Shown here: positions 14,976 through 23,745 of the stretch, piece after piece
Numbering within the stretch: the stretch's first letter is position 1
Layout of the letters: the number at the start of each line of letters is the position of its first letter
Source of the DNA: Clostridioides difficile
GTDB taxonomy: Bacteria > Bacillota > Clostridia > Peptostreptococcales > Peptostreptococcaceae
Assembly: GCF_001299635.1 (NCBI RefSeq)
Contig: NZ_JRHN01000043.1
Location: 1-64,000 of the forward strand
Direction of reading: 5' to 3'
Length of the DNA stretch: 64,000 bases
Program-made: the position numbers and the translations under genes
Notes under the pieces: generated by a model
Told to the model about the DNA's origin: nothing
Databases searched by the model: none
The model's input: the letters and a program-made list of their open reading frames with translations, nothing else

Positions 14976-16536
14976 TGATTCTAAAGCAAAATTTATTTTA
15001 TTATTATTACTATTTCTATTAAGTTCTATATTGTTTGAAGCAATTTATGATTTGAATAATAATTTTACTTATAATATTGATTATTATTATAGAGAGTTTG
15101 CTCTACCTTATTTTTATTTTTTCGGAGCGCCTTTGCATTTGTCAAAAATAGAATTAGAGTTTGTCTGTATAGGTGTTATATTATCAAGTTTTTTATTGAC
15201 TATATTATGTTTTGCATTATATAAAAAAAATAAACAGACTAAAGTCAAATTCTTAGAAAATGTCATAAGTCTTTTTTCTAAGGTAAAAATAGAACTTACA
15301 CTTATATTAATTTTGATACTATTAGCCTTAAGGTTTCATGCATTTTCAAGTAATAAAATATTTTACAACACTAATTTAATAATCTACAATTTTATCATTA
15401 TATCTATAGTCTACATAATATATGAAAATATTAAATATAATAACTATAATCTAAAAGATATGTCTATAACATATGTATTCTTTTCAAACTTACTTAGTAT
15501 GTATAATAGAAAGACTATAAACAAAAAATTAGCTCTAGTATTTTTAATATCTATAGTTATACAAGCTATTATTCAATATCTGGTTTTGATATTCTTTATG
15601 TATATATATTATGCTGAGGCAATAGCTATAGTAATTTTATTTACACTTGTAAACACAGTTTTTCATTTTTATATATACAACTTTTTATCAGCTAAGTTTA
15701 ATTACATAAATAATATATCAAAGAATGTAAAAAATATTGAGAATGGAAATCTAAAATACAAGCTAGAAGTAATAGGAGATGATGAAATATCTACTTTAGC
15801 CAAAAGTATAAATACTATAACAGATGGTCTTGAAACTGCTGTAGATGCTAATATAAAAAGTGAAAGGATGAAGACAGAACTTATCACAAATGTATCTCAT
15901 GACTTAAAAACTCCACTTACATCTATATTAAATTATGTAGATATGTTAAAAAATAATGAATTTGATAAAGAAACTATAAACGACTATATAAATATTTTAG
16001 ATAAAAAAGCACAAAGATTAAAGTTATTGATAGAAGATATATTTGAAGCTTCTAAACTCAGCAGTGGTGATGTGGAATTTAATATAACAAAAACTGATAT
16101 AAAAGAACTTTTAATTCAAAGTACAGTAGAGTTTGAAGATAAAATTCAAAGTAGTAATTTAGATTTTATAATAAAAACACCAGAACATTCTGTATTTACT
16201 ATGATAGATGGGAAAAAAACTTGGAGAGTTTTTGAAAATCTAATTAATAATATATTAAAATACTCTATGCCAAACACTAGAGTTTATATAGACATGTTTA
16301 CAGAAAAAGAAAATATAATATTAACATTTAAAAATATTTCAAATGATAAACTAAATCTAAAACCAGAAGAACTACTAGAAAGATTTAGAAGAGGTGATAT
16401 AGCTAGAAAAACAGATGGCTCTGGCCTTGGTTTGTCGATAGCTCAAAACATAATTGAATTAGAAAATGCAAACATGCAAATAGTTATTGATGCTGATTTG
16501 TTTAAGGTGGTACTCATTTTCAAAAAAGTTAATTAA
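14944..16536 (+). CDS. Sensor histidine kinase, VanS-like
   Basis: A protein of 530 residues from a TTG inside the regulator's last codons, with GGTGGTG seven bases upstream. There are about six hydrophobic segments up to residue 240, which is more than in VanS. A HAMP-like linker (about 255-305) follows, then the H-box NVSHDLKTPLTSI with His319, N-box ENLINNILKYS and G-box GSGLGLSIAQ. It should autophosphorylate and pass phosphate to the preceding regulator. The many membrane segments and short outer loops point to sensing in the membrane, for example lipids or membrane-active antibiotics, as inference. Confidence 0.92.
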   Translation: MVTKLKNLIINDSKAKFILLLLLFLLSSILFEAIYDLNNNFTYNIDYYYREFALPYFYFFGAPLHLSKIELEFVCIGVILSSFLLTILCFALYKKNKQTKVKFLENVISLFSKVKIELTLILILILLALRFHAFSSNKIFYNTNLIIYNFIIISIVYIIYENIKYNNYNLKDMSITYVFFSNLLSMYNRKTINKKLALVFLISIVIQAIIQYLVLIFFMYIYYAEAIAIVILFTLVNTVFHFYIYNFLSAKFNYINNISKNVKNIENGNLKYKLEVIGDDEISTLAKSINTITDGLETAVDANIKSERMKTELITNVSHDLKTPLTSILNYVDMLKNNEFDKETINDYINILDKKAQRLKLLIEDIFEASKLSSGDVEFNITKTDIKELLIQSTVEFEDKIQSSNLDFIIKTPEHSVFTMIDGKKTWRVFENLINNILKYSMPNTRVYIDMFTEKENIILTFKNISNDKLNLKPEELLERFRRGDIARKTDGSGLGLSIAQNIIELENANMQIVIDADLFKVVLIFKKVN

Positions 16537-16546
16537 TATAAGGCTA

Positions 16547-16618
16547 TATAAGGTTGTAATTGCAGACTAGTATCATATCACATTAGATGATAGTTATCTT
16601 GCCAATTACAACCTTATA
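16547..16618. terminator. Convergent terminator between kinase and GGDEF gene
   Basis: TATAAGGTTGTAATTG (16547-16562) is the exact complement of 16603-16618. A weaker inner hairpin (ATCATAT…GATGATAG) fills the loop. It lies between two converging genes and probably ends both transcripts. Confidence 0.7.
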
Positions 16619-16641
16619 AAACACTCTCAATACACATATTT

Positions 16642-17637
16642 TTAATATATAGTCCTATTTCTTCCTAATTTTTTAGCTTTATATAATTTCTTATCTGCTT
16701 CACTTAAAAATACTTCAAAGGAGTTAAAATTTTCCCATTCAGAAATTCCAATACTTACAGTTATTTTATGTCCAATACCTTCAAAGTTATATTCAAGTAA
16801 ATTGCTATGAACTTTAGATTCTATATACAATGCTTTCTCTATGTTCTCTGTTAAGATAATAAACTCATCTCCACCATACCTTCCAGAAAATAAATAATGA
16901 GATTCAAATGATTTAACCATGTGACCTACTTTTCTTATAACTTCATTACCTACTAAATGTCCATAAGTATCATTTACACTTTTAAAATTATCTATATCTA
17001 TTATCATTATTGCATATTTCTTTAAATTTTCTTTAATAATTTTTCTTATATTTCCTATAATTGCTCTCTGGTTTAATAAACCTGTCAATTCATCAGTGAT
17101 GGCTAATTGCTGAAGTTTTTTATTTGCTTCTATTAACATAACTTTCTGTTCTTCTATTTCCTTAGTTTTTTCATGAACAATTGCTTCTAATCTATTATTT
17201 TCTGCTTCCATCAGACTTATTGGAAAATATTCGCCTACCTTCTGTAAGTCATTTGCAACAGAAGTATGAACACTACTTATTAATATCTCTCCTTCACATT
17301 CAACACATAAATAAGTTACTCTTATTTCTACTTGAAAATTATAGCCTTTCTTAGTTTTTTTACCAACCAAATATTCACCAAATACCATATGTAAATTTTT
17401 TGAATATTCTCTACTGTCCAACCATAATTTTTCTATGCTAAAACCTTCTGGAGACTGTCTTACATATGCCTCTAATAAACGTTCTACCTCTTCTATACTA
17501 TTACCTACTTCAAACTTTCCTGTGCCAAACCAACAGATATTTTTATGAAAAAAAGACATGCATTTTTTTACATTTCTCTCTACAAAATATGAATTTATAA
17601 ATTCTTCAACTCGCTTAATATATTCACTTTTACCCAT
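16642..17637 (-). CDS. Diguanylate cyclase with NTF2-like sensor domain
   Basis: A protein of 331 residues with AAGGGGAT before the ATG. The N-terminal domain (about 5-135) has the pattern of SnoaL/DUF4440 NTF2-like folds (IKRVEEFINSYFVERN, ICWFGTG, VTYLCVECEGEILISSVHTS). A coiled coil follows (about 143-180), then a GGDEF domain with DELTGLLNQR, IIDIDNFKSVND and intact RYGGDEF (255-259). It is soluble and should make c-di-GMP in answer to a small ligand held by the NTF2-like pocket. There is no RxxD site directly before the motif. Pairing of these two domains is uncommon in my knowledge. Confidence 0.85.
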   Translation of the reverse strand: MGKSEYIKRVEEFINSYFVERNVKKCMSFFHKNICWFGTGKFEVGNSIEEVERLLEAYVRQSPEGFSIEKLWLDSREYSKNLHMVFGEYLVGKKTKKGYNFQVEIRVTYLCVECEGEILISSVHTSVANDLQKVGEYFPISLMEAENNRLEAIVHEKTKEIEEQKVMLIEANKKLQQLAITDELTGLLNQRAIIGNIRKIIKENLKKYAIMIIDIDNFKSVNDTYGHLVGNEVIRKVGHMVKSFESHYLFSGRYGGDEFIILTENIEKALYIESKVHSNLLEYNFEGIGHKITVSIGISEWENFNSFEVFLSEADKKLYKAKKLGRNRTIY

Positions 17638-17978
17638 AGTATCATTATCCCCTTATCATTCTACTAAGGTTATTATATCATGACATCTGATGTTTGTTTT
17701 AAAAAAGAAAAAAACCTCCTTGGAGGTCTTTTTCTAAATGTTGGGGTTTATATTTACATATTTTTTGATTATACCTTTTTGGTTTGATATTAATACATTT
17801 TAAATTATATTTCTCTATAATTCATCATGTATTTCATCTCTCTGTATTTATAATATCACATAGAGTTTCCATAATCAGTTACATCTCTGTTACCTTAGAT
17901 TACAATTTTGTAATATTTGTAATCTAAGGTATAAATTTACATCCATTCTTCAATATAAATATATGCTTTTTATTAATC
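17638..17978. other. Spacer with terminator and 15-bp palindrome
   Basis: No gene. At 17891-17905 and 17917-17931 TACCTTAGATTACAA is repeated in perfect inverted form around an 11-base loop. It lacks a T run on either side, so it is more likely an RNA-processing or protein-binding structure after the pgm-like gene than a terminator. A proper terminator lies at 17705-17733. Confidence 0.5.
17705..17733 (-). terminator. Terminator, AAAGACCTCC hairpin
   Basis: Stem GACCTCC-like / GGAGGT with a 2-base loop; on the minus strand it is followed by seven T. It lies 246 bases beyond the stop of the phosphohexomutase gene and is the likely end of the long PTS operon transcript. One arm is also a perfect Shine-Dalgarno-like AAGGAGGT. 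Confidence 0.6.
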
Positions 17979-19481
17979 CTAAAGACCTTTTAAATCATAT
18001 TTTTCTAAGAAAATTTTTAGCTTAGAATAAATTTGTTCTGCTCCGCCAATCTTATTTGATTCAATATTTAAAGCCAGTAATGGTTCATGTAGTGATATTC
18101 TAAGTAAAAACCATCCATCACCATTTGATTCATTACAATTAACTCTTATACCCTCGAAATTATTTGGTGCTACAGACCATCCATCAATACTTCTAACATG
18201 AGAATCTAAATCTTTTAATATATCTTCTGCATATGGTCTAAAATCTTCTTTATTAATACCTATTCTAACTTCTTTTTCTTCTTTTGCTTCTTCAAGATTT
18301 TCTATCAATTCTTCTATAGTCTTTCCTTCTAAGGATAATTTTGCTACTTTTATTAAAATTTTAGCTATTAAGTATGCTCCATCATCTAAGAAATAATTTT
18401 CTTTTAATGCTGCATGTCCAGATGTCTCTATAGCCAAATGGCATTCTTCGCCTTCACTATTTAATCTTATAGCTTCATTTATTACATTTTTATACCCTCT
18501 TTTAAATCTATGATGTCTTCCTCCTAATTCATTTATGAACTTAGCAAGACCTTCAGAAGTAATAGAATCAGTTACTATAGCTGTCTTTGGATGTTCTTCT
18601 AATATTATTGATGATATAACAGCTATAAGAGCATTTTTATTTATTGGTTTTCCATTTTTACCTACAATAGCAGCTCTATCTACGTCTGTATCAAATATTA
18701 TTCCTAAATCACTCTTATTATCTAGCACAGCTTTACATATGCTTTCCATTGCTTCTTTATTTTCAGGGTTTGGTATATGGTTTGGGAACATACCATCTGG
18801 GTTCAAAAACTGACTACCTGTTGTATCTGCTCCCAGTATGTGTAAAACTTTTTCAGCAAAGAATCCTCCAGCTCCATTTCCTGCATCAACTAATATCTTT
18901 AGTCCAGAAAAAGGCTTTTCATAATTTTTACTTGAATTTACACCTATTCTAATTTTATCTATTAATAAATTAGAATAGTCTTCTATTAAATTTTTTACTA
19001 TGACTTCACCTTTTTTACCAACTTCTTTACAATCTTCACTAACATTCTTAACAGCTATATCCAACATTTCTTTTATATCAGTTTTTTCTAGTCCTCCATT
19101 TTCTGTAAAAAACTTTAAACCATTATAGTAATATGGTAAGTGACTAGCTGTAATCATAATTGATCCATCAGAATTATATCCATCCATAATAGTTGTCATA
19201 AACATTGCTGGAGTTGTGGCAATATTACAATCAATTACATTACAATTGTCATTAGTCAAAGTTTCAATAACAGTACTTCTAAATTGACTTCCTGTTATCC
19301 TAGAATCAGTTCCTATAGCAACGGTCACTTTCTCTTTCTTAGTCTTTTCTTTTAACCAAATATGAAACGCTTTAGCTATTTTTCTTACTTCTTCTACAGT
19401 TAGATTAACTTCCTTAGAATCATTTTCATATGCTATTCCTCTAATATCAGTACCATTTTGCAGTTTATATAGGTCTCCCAT
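17979..19481 (-). CDS. Phosphoglucomutase/phosphomannomutase family protein
   Basis: A protein of 500 residues, TAAGGAG before the ATG. It belongs to the alpha-D-phosphohexomutase superfamily: active-site Ser in MITASHLPY (about 112-120), the metal loop DTDVDRA (about 268-274, in place of DGDxDR), and the sugar loop ETSGH. It moves phosphate between C1 and C6 of hexose phosphates through a phosphoserine. It is the last gene of the PTS/pentose operon, 108 bases after rpe, which suggests that the pathway feeds hexose-1-phosphate or cell-wall sugar formation. Length and Asp-Thr-Asp metal loop set it a little apart from standard GlmM or ManB. Confidence 0.85.
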   Translation of the reverse strand: MGDLYKLQNGTDIRGIAYENDSKEVNLTVEEVRKIAKAFHIWLKEKTKKEKVTVAIGTDSRITGSQFRSTVIETLTNDNCNVIDCNIATTPAMFMTTIMDGYNSDGSIMITASHLPYYYNGLKFFTENGGLEKTDIKEMLDIAVKNVSEDCKEVGKKGEVIVKNLIEDYSNLLIDKIRIGVNSSKNYEKPFSGLKILVDAGNGAGGFFAEKVLHILGADTTGSQFLNPDGMFPNHIPNPENKEAMESICKAVLDNKSDLGIIFDTDVDRAAIVGKNGKPINKNALIAVISSIILEEHPKTAIVTDSITSEGLAKFINELGGRHHRFKRGYKNVINEAIRLNSEGEECHLAIETSGHAALKENYFLDDGAYLIAKILIKVAKLSLEGKTIEELIENLEEAKEEKEVRIGINKEDFRPYAEDILKDLDSHVRSIDGWSVAPNNFEGIRVNCNESNGDGWFLLRISLHEPLLALNIESNKIGGAEQIYSKLKIFLEKYDLKGL

Positions 19482-19588
19482 AAAAAATTCTCCTTACTTA
19501 ACTAAAATTTTTATTAAATATTGTAAAATTTATCGTTTCTATTCAAGCCCTTCATTATGAAACAGAAACATCTTATAAATTTATATTG

Positions 19589-20254
19589 TTACTTTATACT
19601 TTCCTTTAGCTCTTTTATTTTGTCTTTATATGAAGTTGGAGGTTTGTCATTAAATAAAGCTGAAGTACCAACAACGTATATATCTACTTTTTTACCATTC
19701 ATAAGTTTGATAGTATCCTTATTTATATTTCCATCAACCTCTATAAATGGAGGATTATCATAATCTTTTAGTATATCTGTAAGTTTATCCAACTTATCCA
19801 ATACAGAAAGATTAAACTTTTGACCTGCAAATCCTGGATTTACTGTCATTACTAAGATACCCTCAACTAAATCTATATATTCTTCTATTTTGTCCACACT
19901 TGTTTGAGGACTTATTGCTAAGACTGGCCCTATACCATAATCTCTTAACCTTTGTATATCTGCTTTTACATCTGTACTTGATTCTACATGAAAAGAAATA
20001 TATTTTGGCTTTATATAAGACATCATATCGATATACTTGTCTGGAGTTTCTGTAGCTAAATGAATGTCTAAAGGTATTGTTGTATTTTCACTTATTGACT
20101 TTAATAGCTCTGGACCCATAGCCAAGTTTTTAACGAATATTCCATCCATAACATCACAATGAAGTAATTTCACATCTGCTTCTTCAAGAGCTTCTAATTC
20201 CTTTTTTAAATTCATTTGGTCTGCACACATTATTGAAGCACAAATAATAGACAT
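19589..20254 (-). CDS. rpe: Ribulose-phosphate 3-epimerase family
   Basis: A protein of 221 residues from an ATG after AAGGAGG. TIM-barrel epimerase with the usual metal and catalytic segments: SIMCAD near the start, HCDVMDG (about 32-38), DIHLAT with His, and MTVNPGFAGQKF (about 138-149), then EVDGNI. It interconverts ribulose-5-phosphate and xylulose-5-phosphate. The LATETPD loop instead of LMVxxP and the operon with polyol PTS genes leave open that it is an allulose-6-phosphate (AlsE-like) epimerase. It follows rpiB by about 30 bases in the same operon. Confidence 0.85.
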   Translation of the reverse strand: MSIICASIMCADQMNLKKELEALEEADVKLLHCDVMDGIFVKNLAMGPELLKSISENTTIPLDIHLATETPDKYIDMMSYIKPKYISFHVESSTDVKADIQRLRDYGIGPVLAISPQTSVDKIEEYIDLVEGILVMTVNPGFAGQKFNLSVLDKLDKLTDILKDYDNPPFIEVDGNINKDTIKLMNGKKVDIYVVGTSALFNDKPPTSYKDKIKELKESIK

Positions 20255-20285
20255 AACTTTCCTCCTTGTTATAAATTTTAGATAC

Positions 20286-20732
20286 TTATAAGTTTTCTTT
20301 TTCTATGTCATCAATCATTTGTAATCTTCTTACATGTCTTTCTCCATTATAACTTGAATTTAACCATTCTTCAACAATTCTCATTGCCAATCCTTTTCCA
20401 ACAACTCTTTCACCTAAACAAAGTACATTTGTATTGTTATGCTCTCTAGTGGCTTGAGCTGAGAAACAATCTGAAACAACAGCAGCTCTAATTCCTTTAA
20501 ACTTATTTGCTGCAATAGACATACCAATACCTGTTCCACAACAAAGTATACCTAAATCTGATTTTTTACTTTGAACATTTTGACTTACTTTCTTTGCATA
20601 TATTGGAAAATCTACACTTTCCTTTGAATTTGTACCTACATCTTCAACTTCTATACCTTTATTTAATAAGTTTTCTTTTATAAATTCTTTTAATTCATAA
20701 CCACCATGGTCGCATCCAATAGATATCTTCAT
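20286..20732 (-). CDS. rpiB: Ribose-5-phosphate isomerase B / LacAB family
   Basis: A protein of 148 residues, the full family length. It starts MKISIGCDHGGYELKEF. The DHGG motif and GILCCGTGIGMSIAANK (about 58-74, active-site Cys) are those of RpiB, and EHNNTNVLCLGERV is also typical. It converts ribulose-5-phosphate to ribose-5-phosphate, or in the LacB branch works on tagatose-type 6-phosphates. Beside transketolase and rpe, the pentose reading is favoured. A hairpin terminator-like structure lies upstream (20797-20843), so rpiB and the genes after it may be expressed at a lower level than the PTS genes. Confidence 0.9.
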   Translation of the reverse strand: MKISIGCDHGGYELKEFIKENLLNKGIEVEDVGTNSKESVDFPIYAKKVSQNVQSKKSDLGILCCGTGIGMSIAANKFKGIRAAVVSDCFSAQATREHNNTNVLCLGERVVGKGLAMRIVEEWLNSSYNGERHVRRLQMIDDIEKENL

Positions 20733-20796
20733 TAAACAGCACCTCTTTCATGATTTTTCATTTCCATTTTTAATATTTTTCAATTACCGTAAAAAT

Positions 20797-20843
20797 AAAG
20801 CTGTCCCATTGTAGAAATTTCTTTCTATTTTTAAGACAGCTTT
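20797..20843 (-). terminator. Internal attenuating hairpin in the PTS operon
   Basis: AAAGCTGTC at 20797-20805 is the inverse complement of 20835-20843. On the minus strand the last arm is followed by ATTTTTA. It lies between the transketolase C-terminal gene and rpiB, and would let part of the transcripts stop before rpiB. Confidence 0.65.
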
Positions 20844-20887
20844 AATTGATTTATATTAAATCAATTTATTATTAGATATATTTATAT

Positions 20888-21808
20888 CTATAATAATTCT
20901 TTTATATTTTTTACTATATCTTCTGTAGTTAATCCATAATGCTTTAATAAATCAGCTGGTGTACCTGATTGACCAAATACATCTTTAACACCAATTCTTC
21001 TAATTACTACATCTTTAGTTTCTGCTAAAGCTTCACATACAGCTGAACCTAAACCACCTATTATGCTATGCTCCTCTGCTGTAATTACTTTTCCAGTTTT
21101 CTTAGCAGTTTCTTTTATCAATGCTTCATCTAATGGTTTTATTGTAGACATATTGATAACTTCTACATTTACACCTTCTTTAGTAAGTTCTTCTGCTGCT
21201 TCTAAAGCTTTTGCTACCATTATTCCTGTAGCTATTACTGTTATATCAGAACCTTCTCTTAAAACAGTTCCTTTTCCTATTTCAAATTTGTAATTTTCAC
21301 TGTTTATATCAGGAGTTGCAGCTCTACCTAATCTTATATACACAGGTCCATTATAATCAATAGATGTAAGTATAGCTTGTCTTGCTTCTAAAGCATCTGC
21401 TGGATTTAATACAACCATATTTGGTATACCTCTCATTAGAGATATATCTTCTATAGCTTGATGGCTACCACCATCTTCTCCTACTGTTACTCCTGCATGA
21501 GTAGCTGCTATTTTAACATTTAAATTTGGATATGCTACAGAGTTTCTTATTTGTTCATAACCTCTCCCTGCTGCAAATATTGCAAAAGTACTTGCAAAAG
21601 GTATTTTACCACAAGTAGCAAGACCTGCTGCTGTACCAATCATGTCACCTTCTGCTATCCCCATATCAAAAAATCTATCTGGAGCAACTTCTTTAAATGT
21701 TATACTTTTTGTAGCTTTTCCTAAATCTGCATCTAATACTACTATATCTTTATTTTCTGCAAGTTCTTTTAACACTTGTCCGTAAGCTTCTCTAGTTGCT
21801 ATTCCCAT
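20888..21808 (-). CDS. Transketolase, C-terminal subunit
   Basis: The ATG at 21806-21808 is chosen: GGAGG lies nine bases upstream, overlapping the stop of the N-terminal subunit gene, and the protein then starts MGIATREAYGQVL as its family does. The 306 residues hold the pyrimidine-binding half of a thiamine-diphosphate enzyme (DADLGKAT, catalytic Glu region GIAEGDM, FAIFAAGRGYEQIRN) and the C-terminal domain (VITAEEHSIIGGLGSAV). With the preceding gene it makes one split transketolase, moving two-carbon units between pentose and triose phosphates. Confidence 0.92.
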   Translation of the reverse strand: MGIATREAYGQVLKELAENKDIVVLDADLGKATKSITFKEVAPDRFFDMGIAEGDMIGTAAGLATCGKIPFASTFAIFAAGRGYEQIRNSVAYPNLNVKIAATHAGVTVGEDGGSHQAIEDISLMRGIPNMVVLNPADALEARQAILTSIDYNGPVYIRLGRAATPDINSENYKFEIGKGTVLREGSDITVIATGIMVAKALEAAEELTKEGVNVEVINMSTIKPLDEALIKETAKKTGKVITAEEHSIIGGLGSAVCEALAETKDVVIRRIGVKDVFGQSGTPADLLKHYGLTTEDIVKNIKELL

Positions 21809-21810
21809 TC

Positions 21811-22623
21811 TTATAGACCTCCTTCTAAATCTTTCAATGCTTGTTCTGCTTGTTCTGCATTTGGAGCTGTTCCATGCCATGCAGCATTATTTTCCATAAA
21901 TGAAACACCTTTACCTTTTACTGTCTTAGCTATTATTACAGTTGGTTTTCCTGTAACTTTTTTAGCCTCATCAACTGCATTTCCTATTTCTTCAAAAGAA
22001 TGTCCATTTACTACCATTACATTCCATCCAAAAGATTTGAATTTGTCATCTACTGGATTTACATTCATTACTTCTTCATTAGAACCATCTATTTGTAATC
22101 CATTTAAATCAACAAATGCAATTAAATTATCTAATTTGTAATGTGATGCTGTCATTGCAGCTTCCCATACTTGACCTTCTTGGATTTCGCCATCACCTAA
22201 TATAGTATACACTGTATAGTCTTTGTTATCTAATTTTCCTGCAAGTGCCATACCATTTGCTGCAGATAGACCTTGACCAAGAGAACCAGTAGACATATCT
22301 ATTCCTGCTACTTTTTTCATGTCTGGGTGACCTTGTAATTTAGAACCAAATTTTCTTAATGTTATTAGTTCTTCTTTTGGGAAAAATCCTTTTTCTGCTA
22401 ATGTGGCATATAAAGCTGGTGCTGCATGACCTTTTGATAGAACAAATCTATCTCTATCATCCATTTTTGGATTTTCTACACATACATTCATTTTCTCAAA
22501 ATACAACACTGTCAATATGTCAGCTATTGATAATGAACCACCTGGATGTCCGCTTTTAGCTTCTGCAACCATTTTTATTATGTTTTTTCTAATGTTATTA
22601 GAATGATCTCTAAGAGTGCTCAT
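21811..22623 (-). CDS. Transketolase, N-terminal subunit
   Basis: A protein of 270 residues, AGGAGGAAG before the ATG. It is the diphosphate-binding half of transketolase: [14 protein letters not shown] (about 25-38), the ThDP motif [13 protein letters not shown] (about 143-155) with Asn in DLNGLQ, and [13 protein letters not shown]. Its stop lies inside the ribosome binding site of the C-terminal subunit, which ensures equal synthesis. It should form a heterotetramer with that subunit. A bacterial genome usually has another transketolase; placement in a PTS operon marks this one as substrate-specific. Confidence 0.92.
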   Translation of the reverse strand: MSTLRDHSNNIRKNIIKMVAEAKSGHPGGSLSIADILTVLYFEKMNVCVENPKMDDRDRFVLSKGHAAPALYATLAEKGFFPKEELITLRKFGSKLQGHPDMKKVAGIDMSTGSLGQGLSAANGMALAGKLDNKDYTVYTILGDGEIQEGQVWEAAMTASHYKLDNLIAFVDLNGLQIDGSNEEVMNVNPVDDKFKSFGWNVMVVNGHSFEEIGNAVDEAKKVTGKPTVIIAKTVKGKGVSFMENNAAWHGTAPNAEQAEQALKDLEGGL

Positions 22624-22713
22624 ACTTTCTTCCTCCTGTTATTTTTTAAGACCTTACATTTCTTATCCTACAGTAGATTTTACAATTTTTTTTAAAATAA
22701 TACAAATGTTTTT

Positions 22714-23745
22714 TTAAGATTTTACTGCTACTTTTATTTCTTCTCCGTTCATTAAAGCTATAATACCCTCTTTAAATTCGTCTAAACTAACAGTTCTCGT
22801 AACTAAAGCTTCTGTATTTACTTTTCCACTATTCATTAAATCCAATGCTATAATCCAAGAACTAGGCTTTTGTGATCTACTTCCTATATATTGTAATTCT
22901 CTTTGAACTATTGCATCTTGGTCCATTTCATTTAGTTTCTTAGCAAATATTCCAACTTGAACAAAAGTACCTTTTTTTCTAAGTAATCTTAAAGCTTCAT
23001 TAACTGCTGGCATAAATCCAGAACAATCAAAGGCTTTACTTACTCCATTTCCATCAGTCATTTCATTTACTACATCTGCTAAATTTTCTTCCATTACATT
23101 TACTGTTCTATCTACACCAAGATTTTTAGCTATTTCTAATCTTTCTTTATCTTTTGTAACTCCAGACATTATAACTGTAGCACCTTGAGATTTAACAACT
23201 TGAGCTAATAATAAGCCGATTGGTCCTGGTCCTATTATTAAAACTGTATCATTACTTTCTATGGTAGTCTTTTCAAGAGCTGCATGAACACAACAAGCTA
23301 GTGGCTCTGTAAGAGCTGCTGATAATAAAGATACATTTTCAGGAAGAACATGTATACTTTCCTCTCTTGATAATACATACTCAGCAAAACTTCCATTTAC
23401 TTGAGTACCAATACCTTTTCTAGTTGAGCATAAGTTATAATCTTTAGTTGCACAGTATATACAGCTCTCACAAGTTGCAAAAGTAGTTTCTGATGTAACT
23501 CTATCTCCTACTTTTATATTTTTAACATCTTCTCCTATTTCTACAACAATTCCAGAAAATTCATGCCCTAATGTTACTGGAGCTTTTATATTTGCATATT
23601 CTCCTTTAAATGAATGTATATCTGAACCACATATACCACTATATTCTACTTTTATTTTAACCTTGTCTCCTGTAGCTTTTGGCTCTTCTACATCTAAGAC
23701 TTCTACATTATCATAGCCTGGTTTAGTTTTAACTACTGCCTTCAT
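22714..23745 (-). CDS. Zinc-dependent polyol/sorbitol dehydrogenase-like protein
   Basis: A protein of 343 residues; its ATG overlaps the stop of the preceding gene (TAATG). It is a medium-chain dehydrogenase with catalytic zinc ligands in CGSDIHSFKG and GHEFSG, four structural-zinc Cys (ATCESCIYCATKDYNLC, about 95-111) and the NAD motif GPGPIG. Members of this branch oxidise polyols or polyol phosphates to ketoses. Next to a galactitol-type PTS and a GatD-like enzyme it probably handles a second polyol phosphate or the other carbon centre. The exact substrate is open. Confidence 0.85.
   Translation of the reverse strand: MKAVVKTKPGYDNVEVLDVEEPKATGDKVKIKVEYSGICGSDIHSFKGEYANIKAPVTLGHEFSGIVVEIGEDVKNIKVGDRVTSETTFATCESCIYCATKDYNLCSTRKGIGTQVNGSFAEYVLSREESIHVLPENVSLLSAALTEPLACCVHAALEKTTIESNDTVLIIGPGPIGLLLAQVVKSQGATVIMSGVTKDKERLEIAKNLGVDRTVNVMEENLADVVNEMTDGNGVSKAFDCSGFMPAVNEALRLLRKKGTFVQVGIFAKKLNEMDQDAIVQRELQYIGSRSQKPSSWIIALDLMNSGKVNTEALVTRTVSLDEFKEGIIALMNGEEIKVAVKS

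Noticed and set aside
17891-17931. Terminator
   Set aside because: Strong stem but no T run on either strand; listed as a palindrome only.
21809-21880. N-terminal extension of the transketolase C-terminal subunit
   Set aside because: The extra 24 residues lie in the other frame of the N-terminal subunit gene and before the ribosome binding site.
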